DNA from: Synechococcus sp. KORDI-100
GTDB lineage: Bacteria; Cyanobacteriota; Cyanobacteriia; PCC-6307; Cyanobiaceae
Reading direction: 5' to 3'
DNA: 64,000 nt
Assembly: GCF_000737535.1 (NCBI RefSeq)
Contig: NZ_CP006269.1
Coordinates: forward strand, 434,001 to 498,000
Part shown: in pieces, positions 48,146-56,751 of the stretch
Layout of the letters: each line of letters begins with the position of its first letter
Numbering within the stretch: the stretch's first letter is position 1
The notes under the pieces: model-generated
The model's database searches: none
Seen by the model: only the letters and a program-made list of their open reading frames with translations
What the model was told of the DNA's origin: nothing
Program-made: the position numbers and the translations under genes

Positions 48146-49363
48146 TTATGCCGCCATCGTTGCCTGAGTGGCCTGGACACTGCCGCTCAGCAACTGCTGG
48201 AGGGCGGACGCGACATGCTGTTGTTCGAGCTCGCTCAACTCGGGGAAGATCGGCAAACTCAGCACCTGGGTGCAAAGGCGTTCGGTCGTTGGCATTGATC
48301 CCGCTTCAAGGTTGAGATGCGCGTAAGCGGGTTGACGGTGAATGGGAATCGGGTAGTAGATGATCGTGCTGACACCCTGATCTTGCAGGCACTGTTTCAA
48401 CCAGTCGCGGCAACAGCTGTCCGGCAGTCCATGACGGCTGCTGATCGCTGAGGTACTGCATTGTGACTGGCAGAGCGACTCGCCTTTGGTGCAGCTGCTG
48501 ACACGAACCACGAACTGGTTCCAGCTGTGCCCGTCTTCATCGGAGGGGAGGGTGATGCCCGGCAGGTTCGCCAGGAGCTCCATGTAGCGCTCAGCCAGTG
48601 CTCTGCGTTGATCGATCCATTCGCCGAGCAGCGGCAGCTTGACATTAAGAACAGCAGCCTGAAGAGCGTCGAGGCGGCTGTTGTAGCCCAGTGCAGTGTG
48701 CAGGTATCGCTGGGGCATTCCATGCACGGCCAATTCGCGCATGGTCTGTGCCAAGCCATCGTCATCGGTGGTGATCGCTCCGGCGTCCCCTGCGGCTCCG
48801 AGGTTCTTGGTGGGAAAAAAGCTGAAACACCCCACATCGCCGAAGCTGCCGACGGCCTGGTCCCGCCATGTGGCTCCGGTGGCCTGGGCACAGTCCTCGA
48901 TCACCCGCAGCCCATGGGCGGAAGCGATGGCCATCACCCTGGTCATGTCGACAGGTCGACCGAACAGGTGCACCGGGATCAGAGCCTTGGTGGCTGGCGT
49001 GATCGCTGCTTCGATCTGATCGAGATTGATCAGGTAGGTGTCGGGGTCCGCATCAACAAAGACCGGCTCGGCGCCGACAGAGCTGATCGCTTCCGCAGTG
49101 GCGAAGAAACTGAAGGCACAGGTGATCACTTGATCGCCTGGTCCGATGCCGAGTGCACGCAGCGCGAGGATCAGAGCGTCGGTGCCGCTGTTACAGCCCA
49201 CGGCGTGACGGGTCCCGACGTTGTCGGCAAACGCTTGCTCAAAACTCTGAATTTTGGCTCCGCCGATGTATTGCCCGCTGCGCAACACGTCTAAAACGGC
49301 CTGCTCAAGGTCTGAGCCCAGATCGTTGATCTGCTGGCTGAGGCTGAAAGGAGGCACCTGCAT
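48146..49363 (-). CDS. DegT/DnrJ/EryC1/StrS-family PLP aminotransferase with Cys-rich insertion
   Basis: A 405-residue enzyme from the ATG at 49363; an alternative in-frame ATG at 49387 adds eight residues. The internal PLP-binding Lys is in FSFFPTKNLGAAGDAG near residue 186. RVIEDCAQATGA carries the PLP-contacting Asp. GIGPGDQVITCAFSFFATA and IIYYPIPIHRQPAY are further family signatures. Such enzymes aminate keto-sugars for amino-sugar components of surface polysaccharides. Residues of about 289-320 (bases 48404-48499) form a Cys/Ser-rich stretch that looks like an insertion between the usual RV and GV(S/G)T strands. Confidence 0.88.
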   Translation of the reverse strand: MQVPPFSLSQQINDLGSDLEQAVLDVLRSGQYIGGAKIQSFEQAFADNVGTRHAVGCNSGTDALILALRALGIGPGDQVITCAFSFFATAEAISSVGAEPVFVDADPDTYLINLDQIEAAITPATKALIPVHLFGRPVDMTRVMAIASAHGLRVIEDCAQATGATWRDQAVGSFGDVGCFSFFPTKNLGAAGDAGAITTDDDGLAQTMRELAVHGMPQRYLHTALGYNSRLDALQAAVLNVKLPLLGEWIDQRRALAERYMELLANLPGITLPSDEDGHSWNQFVVRVSSCTKGESLCQSQCSTSAISSRHGLPDSCCRDWLKQCLQDQGVSTIIYYPIPIHRQPAYAHLNLEAGSMPTTERLCTQVLSLPIFPELSELEQQHVASALQQLLSGSVQATQATMAA

Positions 49364-49397
49364 GGCCGCCACCTTAATCCGATCCATTCGGTGTCGT

Positions 49398-49982
49398 TCA
49401 GCCGAACCAGCTCGGCTCCCGGCCGGGATGCCATTTCACGTTGCATCCCACTGAGGCGATCTGCTGAGGATTGACGTGGCGATCGTTGAGGACGGCGTCG
49501 ATCGCGTGGCGCAGGTCAGCGCCATTCAGGGGTTGGTCGTTGCCGGGTCGGCTGCCATCGAGCTGGCCCCGATAGCGCAGGACGTGCTGACGGTTCTTGT
49601 CTTGAGAGAACAGATAAAACTCTGGTGTGCAGGCGGCCTGAAGCGCTTTGGCCAGGGTCTGCTCCTGATCCATCAGGTATGGAAACCGCCAGCCATGACG
49701 TTCGGCCTGATCCGCCAGTTGATCGGCACCATCCTGGGGGTGCGTGATCAGGCTGTTGCTGCTCAAGGCCACCATCTGAATGGTCTTTCCATGGTCCTGT
49801 TCGAGGCGTGTGAGCTCCGCTTCGATGTGTTTCACAAACGGGCAGTGTGAGCAGATCACCATCAGAAGAACCGGCCGATCATCCAGTTCGCTGCTGGCCA
49901 GGTGACCACCTGTTGCTGTGGGCAGGGAGAAGACAGGCAGAGCCGTCTCCAGCGGAAGCATCGTGGAGGGAGTCAGCGCCAT
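49398..49982 (-). CDS. Thioredoxin-like (AhpC/TSA-family) protein
   Basis: A 194-residue protein from the ATG at 49982; the longer in-frame ORF to 50069 would overlap the divergent lipoprotein gene. LPLETALPVFSLPTATGGHL and LLMVICSHCPFVKHIEAEL give the thioredoxin fold with a CxxC-like SHCPF site in which only one Cys is present at the usual redox position. AACTPEFYLFSQDKN is the cis-Pro region. It resembles the family of thioredoxin-domain proteins with the CPFV motif, whose role is not defined. It is divergent from the lipoprotein gene. Confidence 0.82.
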   Translation of the reverse strand: MALTPSTMLPLETALPVFSLPTATGGHLASSELDDRPVLLMVICSHCPFVKHIEAELTRLEQDHGKTIQMVALSSNSLITHPQDGADQLADQAERHGWRFPYLMDQEQTLAKALQAACTPEFYLFSQDKNRQHVLRYRGQLDGSRPGNDQPLNGADLRHAIDAVLNDRHVNPQQIASVGCNVKWHPGREPSWFG

Positions 49983-50041
49983 GGTTCCGATGCAGGAACG
50001 GGAAGTCCCTATCAGGATGGCCGTGCAGGCAAGCGATCGAG

Positions 50042-50599
50042 ATGTCCATGCCGATGCCAGGGCAGTCACCGTCAGCCTGGGCGTTCGTGGCGTTGCTGTT
50101 CATCGGCGGTTGCGCGGCAAAAACGCCCAGTCCGGCTCCCTGGAGCGTGTTCCCTCTGCCGCGCAGTGCACCCCATGACGGACTGGCCGTGGTGAGCCAG
50201 CCGGATGGCTATGGCCTGCACATTTTTCTGGAGACCGACACCGCAGATCCCGAGGTGTGCAAGCCGCGTTGGATTCCTGATCCGGCTCGACTCTTCAATG
50301 GTCGTGGCACAGCTCCATTCAGTTCAGGGCTGGCATCGCGCCAGGAATTTTTCGAGGCGATGCGGCGGCAAAATATTCTGGAGGCAGCGGAGAAGGAGCT
50401 TGAGCTGCTGTGTGCGGCCCGGGCGCCGGAGGCTCGCTGGCAATGGCTCGATCCACCGAAGTCTGAGGCCGAAGTGGATCCCGTTCAGCTGCCCGCACTT
50501 GAGGGAGCAGAACTTCTCACCAATCCAAACGAGGAACTGAAACGCCAGAAAGCCTTGCTGGGGGAGAACACCAATACGGATGGCCAGGCCGAGCCCTAG
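50042..50599 (+). CDS. Predicted lipoprotein, unknown function
   Basis: A 185-residue protein from the ATG at 50042 (MSMPMPGQSPSAWAFVALLF). The hydrophobic N-terminus ends in IGGCAAK, a lipobox. The rest has no recognised domain; Trp, Pro and Glu are frequent, and there is one CAARAPEARWQW stretch. It overlaps the convergent 144-residue gene by 4 bp. Its function is unknown; similar small lipoproteins are common and lineage-specific in picocyanobacteria. Confidence 0.65.
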   Translation: MSMPMPGQSPSAWAFVALLFIGGCAAKTPSPAPWSVFPLPRSAPHDGLAVVSQPDGYGLHIFLETDTADPEVCKPRWIPDPARLFNGRGTAPFSSGLASRQEFFEAMRRQNILEAAEKELELLCAARAPEARWQWLDPPKSEAEVDPVQLPALEGAELLTNPNEELKRQKALLGENTNTDGQAEP

Positions 50600-51026
50600 C
50601 TGCAGAAGGCTGCCCAGACAACCGGTTCCGCCTCGCGCCAGTAGCGGCTGAAACGGCCGAGCCGTGGCGGCCGAGGCAAGTCGACAAAGGGCTCGCCATC
50701 AAGGATCCAGAGGGGCACAGTCCGATCGATGGCGGCGGCGATTCGATTCAGGCGTGGATCAACAGCTCCACTGGTGACGACGCCATCAGCGCCGTGGCGC
50801 TGGGCAAAGGCCAGCACTTCCTCCACTACATCACCTTTGCGGATGGTGACGGGCAACTCCAGACAACACTCGTAAAGAAAGCCGAGCCGCTTGCGGCTGA
50901 TCCGTTCATTTTTGATCCAGGCCTGATCGAACACGAACACAGCCGGGCTGTCGGGCCAGTCCTCGAGAGCGGGATTGCCGGGGCCAAGAGCTTCCTCGTG
51001 CACCCACACGATGGGATGACTGAGAT

Positions 51027-51030
<4 letters not shown>
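50596..51030 (-). CDS. Stand-alone photolyase/cryptochrome N-terminal (antenna) domain protein
   Basis: A 144-residue protein that can be aligned by eye with the N-terminal domain of the full photolyase at 40248. IVWVHEEALGPGNPAL corresponds to LFWHRRDLRLADNLGL, AVFVFDQ to GVYVLDP, and RLGFLYECCLEL to RLWFLVESLIEL. RKGDVVEEVLAFAQRHGAD corresponds to EGDPVAVLPKVAERIGAE. No FAD-binding domain follows. Its start overlaps by 4 bp the stop of a gene encoding only the FAD-binding half, so the pair probably forms a two-subunit photolyase-like enzyme in reversed domain order. Partner binding is an inference. Confidence 0.75.
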
Positions 51031-51926
<896 letters not shown>

Positions 51927-52008
51927 CGGCTTTCGGCAGCAACGGTGCCGAGATCTTGGCGAGTGATGGGGGAGAATCGCGCGATTCCCACCCGTTTCGG
52001 TCCGCCTG

Positions 52009-52791
52009 ATGCTGCTCGATCTCACCGGCAAGAAGATCCTCGTCACCGGCATCGCCAACAACCGTTCGATCGCCTGGGGCATCGCTCAGCAACTCAAGGC
52101 CGCTGGTGCTGAGCTCGGCATCACCTACCTACCGGATGAGAAGGGGCGCTTCGAGGCCAAGGTGCGTGAGCTCACTGCGCCGCTCGAGCCCAGCCTGTTT
52201 CTGCCGCTGAATGTCCAGGACGCCGAGCAGATGGCCGGGGTGTTCGCGGAGATCAAGGAGACGTGGGGCGTTCTCGATGGCCTTGTCCACTGTCTGGCAT
52301 TCGCCGGTAAGGAAGAGCTGATCGGCGATTACAGCGCCACCACTGCGGAAGGCTTCTCCCGATCCCTCGACATCAGCGCCTATTCCCTGGCACCGCTCTG
52401 TGCCCATGCCAAGCCGTTGTTCAGCGAGAAGGCCGGTGTGATCACGCTCTCTTATCTGGGAGCCGATCGGGCCATTCCCAACTACAACGTGATGGGTGTG
52501 GCCAAAGCAGCGCTTGAGGCATCGGTGCGTTACCTCGCTGCTGAGCTCGGCCCGGAGAAGCAGGTGCGTGTGAACGCCATCAGCGCCGGCCCGATCCGCA
52601 CCCTGGCGAGTTCCGCCATCGGCGGAATTCTGGAGATGATCCACAACGTGGAGGAGAAGGCTCCCCTGCGTCGCACCGTTACCCAGATGGAAGTGGGCGG
52701 TACCGCGGCCTTTCTGCTCAGCGATCTGGCCAGCGGCATTTCCGGACAAACGATTTACGTGGATGCCGGTTACTGCATCACCGGCATGTGA
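52009..52791 (+). CDS. fabI: Enoyl-[acyl-carrier-protein] reductase (NADH)
   Basis: A 260-residue SDR of the FabI type. KKILVTGIANNRSIAWGIA is the NAD-binding loop of FabI. SYLGADRAIPNYNVMGVAKA carries the catalytic Tyr-x6-Lys pair, and GPIRTLASSAIGG is the flexible substrate-binding loop. It reduces the enoyl-ACP double bond in the last step of each fatty-acid elongation cycle. It is followed by a bestrophin-like gene and hisB on the same strand. Confidence 0.95.
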   Translation: MLLDLTGKKILVTGIANNRSIAWGIAQQLKAAGAELGITYLPDEKGRFEAKVRELTAPLEPSLFLPLNVQDAEQMAGVFAEIKETWGVLDGLVHCLAFAGKEELIGDYSATTAEGFSRSLDISAYSLAPLCAHAKPLFSEKAGVITLSYLGADRAIPNYNVMGVAKAALEASVRYLAAELGPEKQVRVNAISAGPIRTLASSAIGGILEMIHNVEEKAPLRRTVTQMEVGGTAAFLLSDLASGISGQTIYVDAGYCITGM

Positions 52792-52835
52792 TTCAGCCTC
52801 GAGGCCCCAAGGACGCTCTCAGGCTGATCTGGTAG

Positions 52836-53690
52836 ATGCTGCGCCATGAGCGACGTTCCCTGCTGATTGCCACCGTCGTCTGCCTGGTGACCCTTCCTGT
52901 TCACGACACCATTGCGGCTGTGCTGCTGCCGGAGGACCTGCTGCAGGTTCTGGGATTTCTGCTCGCTTTCTTTCTCGGTTTCCGCTACAGCCAGGCCTAC
53001 AACCGCTGGTGGGAAGCCAGGATTCTCTGGGGAGCCCTCGTGAATGAGAGCCGCAACTGGCGCGATCTGCTCACCACTGTGCTGCCGCGACGTTCGTCGT
53101 TCGCGATGCGGCAGCGATTGCTGCAGTTGGAGGTGCTGCTGATCTGGTGTGTGAATGTCAACCTGCGGTCAGGCGACGGCCGTCTCGAGCGCCTTCCTTC
53201 AGCCGTTCAGAGCCTGGCTGAGTCCCTGGGCATGCGTGATCCATCGGTGCAGCAGGTGATGCAGACCATGGCTTCGCGGCAGCGAGAGCTTGTCGAGCAG
53301 CAAGAGCTGAACACGATCGAACGAGCCGACCTCATCCATGTGCAGCAGGAGCTGACCCGAGCCATTGGCGGCCTCGAGCGCATTCGCAGTCAGCCCTTGC
53401 CGGCCTCATCGACGATCTGCATCCGTGCTCTCACCTGGGTCTATGGCTATCTCGTGTTTCTCAAGCTGGATGCGCTGGGCCTGCTGAGTGCTGCCGTTGT
53501 GGGTTGGCTGGCGTTCCTGACGCTGTTGATGGCCGAGCGGATCGGCATGTTCCTGGAAAACCCGTTCCGTGACCCGAGGTTTGCGCTGCCCCTCGATCGG
53601 ATCTGTCAGCTGATCACGGCCAATCTGCTGGGCGATGATCATCCACTGGCACAGAGTCAGAGGACTCATGCCGGCCCGGTGGTGACCTAG
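52836..53690 (+). CDS. Bestrophin-family (UPF0187) anion channel
   Basis: A 284-residue membrane protein. SLLIATVVCLVTLPVHDTI near the N-terminus and LLQVLGFLLAFFLGFRYSQ are membrane segments. FLGFRYSQAYNRWWEARILW is the bestrophin signature. Further helices occur at YLVFLKLDALGLLSAAVVGW. The family forms pentameric anion channels; thylakoid and cyanobacterial members have been linked to bicarbonate or chloride transport. No regulatory site was seen. It starts 44 bp after fabI. Confidence 0.88.
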   Translation: MLRHERRSLLIATVVCLVTLPVHDTIAAVLLPEDLLQVLGFLLAFFLGFRYSQAYNRWWEARILWGALVNESRNWRDLLTTVLPRRSSFAMRQRLLQLEVLLIWCVNVNLRSGDGRLERLPSAVQSLAESLGMRDPSVQQVMQTMASRQRELVEQQELNTIERADLIHVQQELTRAIGGLERIRSQPLPASSTICIRALTWVYGYLVFLKLDALGLLSAAVVGWLAFLTLLMAERIGMFLENPFRDPRFALPLDRICQLITANLLGDDHPLAQSQRTHAGPVVT

Positions 53691-53777
53691 GCCCTTAAGG
53701 AGAACCCGAAGAGCTTGGCGGCACTCCCCCGTTTCGCGATGATTGATGTGTTGAGTGGTGTCATCGGAGTCACGGAC

Positions 53778-54383
53778 ATGCGCAGTGGAACCGTGCATCG
53801 GGTCACCGGTGAAACCGATGTGAAGGTGCGCCTCGATCTCGATGGCAGCGGCCGTTGTCAGGCCTCAACCGGCGTGCCGTTCCTCGATCACATGCTTCAT
53901 CAGATCAGCAGTCACGGTCTGCTGGATCTGGAGATTCAGGCCGTTGGTGATACCTTTATCGACGACCACCACACCAATGAGGATGTGGGAATTGCCGTTG
54001 GTCAGGCCCTTGCTCAGGCTCTGGGAGACCGGCGGGGCATTCATCGTTTCGGCCATTTCGTCGCGCCGTTGGATGAGGCCCTGGTGCAGGTGGCGCTCGA
54101 CTGCTCTGGTCGACCGCATCTCAGTTACGGCCTGAAGATCCCAGCCCAGAAAATCGGCACCTACGACACTGAGCTGGTGAAGGAGTTCTTTGTTGCTGTG
54201 GTCAACAACAGCGGCCTGACTTTGCACATCCGTCAGCTGGATGGGGTGAATTCCCATCACATCGTGGAGGCCTGCTTCAAGGCTTTCTCTAGAGCTCTGA
54301 GGATGGCCACGGAGATCGATCCCAGGCGTTCTGGGGCGATCCCAAGCAGCAAGGGCGTGCTGGAACAGGCCGGGGCCAACTGA
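53778..54383 (+). CDS. hisB: Imidazoleglycerol-phosphate dehydratase
   Basis: A 201-residue enzyme from the ATG at 53778, matching the usual length of about 200 residues; the ORF begins at 53715. [30 protein letters not shown] and [19 protein letters not shown] are the His-rich metal-binding signatures. It catalyses dehydration of imidazoleglycerol phosphate in histidine synthesis. It lies downstream of fabI, a neighbourhood seen in other picocyanobacteria from memory. Confidence 0.95.
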   Translation: MRSGTVHRVTGETDVKVRLDLDGSGRCQASTGVPFLDHMLHQISSHGLLDLEIQAVGDTFIDDHHTNEDVGIAVGQALAQALGDRRGIHRFGHFVAPLDEALVQVALDCSGRPHLSYGLKIPAQKIGTYDTELVKEFFVAVVNNSGLTLHIRQLDGVNSHHIVEACFKAFSRALRMATEIDPRRSGAIPSSKGVLEQAGAN

Positions 54384-54449
54384 TTCCGGTGACCGGGGCG
54401 CGCTTCACAGTCCGTTACGAGAGGATGGAGTGACGTTGATCGTTGTCCC

Positions 54450-55916
54450 GTGACCGTCGCTCCCGCCCGCTCCTATGACCGTCGCGACTGGGCCAGTGCC
54501 TTCCAGAATGTGGAGAAGGAGCTCACGGATGTGCCACTCGCGGCGGTTCGCGGCACCGTGCCGGCTGAGCTGAACGGTATCTTCTATCGCAATGGTCCAG
54601 GACGCCTTGAGCGAGGGGGCCAGCGCGTGCATCACCCCTTTGATGGTGACGGAATGATCGCGGCCATGCGGTTTGAAGCCGGCCGTGCCTGCCTCACCAA
54701 TCGCTATGTGCGCACCTCCGGTTGGCTGGCTGAAGAAGCCGCCGGCAAGGTGCTGTACCGAGGTGTGTTCGGCAGTCAGAAACCCGGTGGTCGACTGGCC
54801 AATGCCTTCGATCTCAGGCTGAAGAACATCGCCAACACCAATGTGGTGCGTCTTGGTGATCAGCTTCTGGCGCTCTGGGAGGCCGCTGAACCCCATGCGC
54901 TCGATCCCATCACCCTGGAAACCCATGGCCTGTCCAGGCTTGATGGCGTTTTGAAGAAAGGGGAGGCCTTCAGTGCCCATCCCCGCTTCGACCCTGGTCA
55001 TCACGGCAGTCCTCGCATGGTGACCTTCGGCGTCAAGACCGGGCCCCGCAGCACGATCCGTCTGATGGAGTTCGCCACTGATGGTCCGGAGGCCGGTCGT
55101 CTGCTGCATGACCGCTCCGACAGCTTTCCCGGCTTTGCCTTTCTGCACGACTTCGCCATCACACCCAACTGGGCGGTGTTCCTGCAGAACGCCATCGCCT
55201 TCAACCCGATTCCATACGTCACCGGCGAGAAAGGTGCTGCTCAATGTCTGGCCTCACAGCCTGGTGGCAAGGGTCGGTTCTGGTTGGTTCCGCGCGATTC
55301 CGGTCGCTTTGCCGGGCAGAAGCCGCGCATCCTTGAGGCTCCCGATGGTTTTGTCTTCCATCACCTCAATGCCTTCGAGGATGGCGATCACGTCGTCGTT
55401 GAGAGCATCGTCTACGACGACTTTCCCTCGATCGGTCCGGATGAGGATTTCGCTGAGGTGGACTTTGACAAGGTCCCTGAAGGAATCCTGCATCGCTGCC
55501 GACTCGATCTCAGCCGCGAGATCGTCAACAGCGAGCGCATCAGCGAGCGCACTTGCGAGTTCGCCATGGTGAATCCCGAGCGGCAGGGCCTCAGCGCTCG
55601 TTATGCCTGGATGGCGGTGGCGGAACGGGAAACCGGTAATGACCCGTTGCAGGCCATCCAGAAGCTGGATCTCAGCAGTGGTGAAACCTGGATCTGGAGT
55701 GCGGCTCCCCGCGGATTCGTCAGTGAACCTCTGATGGTGCGCAGGCCGGGTGCTGATGCTGAGGATGACGGCTGGGTGCTGGATCTGATCTGGAATGGCT
55801 CACGAGATGCGTCCGACCTGGTGATCCTCAACGCCCGCGATCTCTCTGAAGTGGCTGTGCTTGAGCTCCCTCTGGCGGTCCCCCATGGTCTGCATGGCAG
55901 CTGGTCAGATCTGTGA
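54450..55916 (+). CDS. Carotenoid cleavage oxygenase
   Basis: A 488-residue protein with a GTG start. IFYRNGPGRLERGGQRVHHP and the HPFDGDGM loop mark the carotenoid oxygenase family. Four iron-binding His can be placed in SAHPRFDPG, FLHDFAITPNW, FHHLNAFEDG and VPHGLHGSW, supporting a functional non-heme iron site. It should oxidatively cleave carotenoids or apocarotenoids, giving retinal-like or other apocarotenals. A retinal-forming role would matter if the genome has a rhodopsin, which is not seen here. Confidence 0.92.
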   Translation: MTVAPARSYDRRDWASAFQNVEKELTDVPLAAVRGTVPAELNGIFYRNGPGRLERGGQRVHHPFDGDGMIAAMRFEAGRACLTNRYVRTSGWLAEEAAGKVLYRGVFGSQKPGGRLANAFDLRLKNIANTNVVRLGDQLLALWEAAEPHALDPITLETHGLSRLDGVLKKGEAFSAHPRFDPGHHGSPRMVTFGVKTGPRSTIRLMEFATDGPEAGRLLHDRSDSFPGFAFLHDFAITPNWAVFLQNAIAFNPIPYVTGEKGAAQCLASQPGGKGRFWLVPRDSGRFAGQKPRILEAPDGFVFHHLNAFEDGDHVVVESIVYDDFPSIGPDEDFAEVDFDKVPEGILHRCRLDLSREIVNSERISERTCEFAMVNPERQGLSARYAWMAVAERETGNDPLQAIQKLDLSSGETWIWSAAPRGFVSEPLMVRRPGADAEDDGWVLDLIWNGSRDASDLVILNARDLSEVAVLELPLAVPHGLHGSWSDL

Positions 55917-55998
55917 ACATCTCAATGGGGTTCAGACATTTCTGAGTTGCGAGTTGACAGCTCCCTGGAGCTACAGCTGAAACAGCTGCTGCCATGCG

Positions 55999-56751
55999 TT
56001 GTTCCTTCGAACGTCACGACGCCGGCGAGCCTTGGCGTTGTCTGTCCTGACAGCTTCCATTGCTGCGATTCTCCTGCCTGCTCCTGCAGCGGTGCAGGCG
56101 GATGAGCCCCCCTGTGGTGGCACTGTTCTGCAGCTGTCGGTGGCGGAACAGAGCACAACACCAGCGGTCCGTTTTCGGTTTTCACTGGCTCTGATGGCAG
56201 AGGGCGCCAGTGAAAAAGTCGCTCTTCAGCAGCTGCAGAAACGGTTGCAAGGTCTGCGCCTCACCCTGGAGCCCCTGGTGGTTGGGACGTTGACTGTTCC
56301 TGCTCCATCCACCTATCAGCGAGGCAGCCAGGTTGATGCTGAGCGGAGGTACACAGCCAGTACGGGTGTCTCCGGTGACGTGAAGCGCAGCAATTACAAC
56401 GCGCTGATTGAGGCTGTTGGAGGTATGGCAGGGGTTCGTCTTCAGGGAATGACCTCTCAGGCAGATCCAGGCGATGCCGAGCTTGTGCAGCAGCGCCTCA
56501 CCGTGGCGGCGCTGCGACGAGGAACGGCGGAGGCGGAAGCGATGGCTGCAGCGATTGGTGTGTCTCGGGTGCGTCTGCTGCGGATCAACCGTCCGGATGC
56601 GATGGTTCGCCCCCGTGCGATTCCTCTGGAGACGGCGCGTTCAGGATTCAGACCCGGAGAAGCACCAAAACCTGCGCAAACGCTGCGTTTGCAGCTGGAT
56701 TACTGCCTCAGTGATGGATCAGAGGGGAAGGGACTGGTTGGGGTTGCTTAG
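55999..56751 (+). CDS. SIMPL-domain (DUF541-like) secreted protein
   Basis: A 250-residue protein with a TTG start. The Arg-rich start and LALSVLTASIAAILLPAPAA form a signal peptide. SEKVALQQLQKRLQGLRLTL, SNYNALIEAVGGMAGVRLQG and AEAMAAAIGVSRVRLLRINR follow the SIMPL pattern. Members are periplasmic with poorly known, stress-related roles. The last 33 bp overlap the convergent RTX protease gene, and its final 75 bases are copied at 60769-60843. Confidence 0.78.
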   Translation: MFLRTSRRRRALALSVLTASIAAILLPAPAAVQADEPPCGGTVLQLSVAEQSTTPAVRFRFSLALMAEGASEKVALQQLQKRLQGLRLTLEPLVVGTLTVPAPSTYQRGSQVDAERRYTASTGVSGDVKRSNYNALIEAVGGMAGVRLQGMTSQADPGDAELVQQRLTVAALRRGTAEAEAMAAAIGVSRVRLLRINRPDAMVRPRAIPLETARSGFRPGEAPKPAQTLRLQLDYCLSDGSEGKGLVGVA

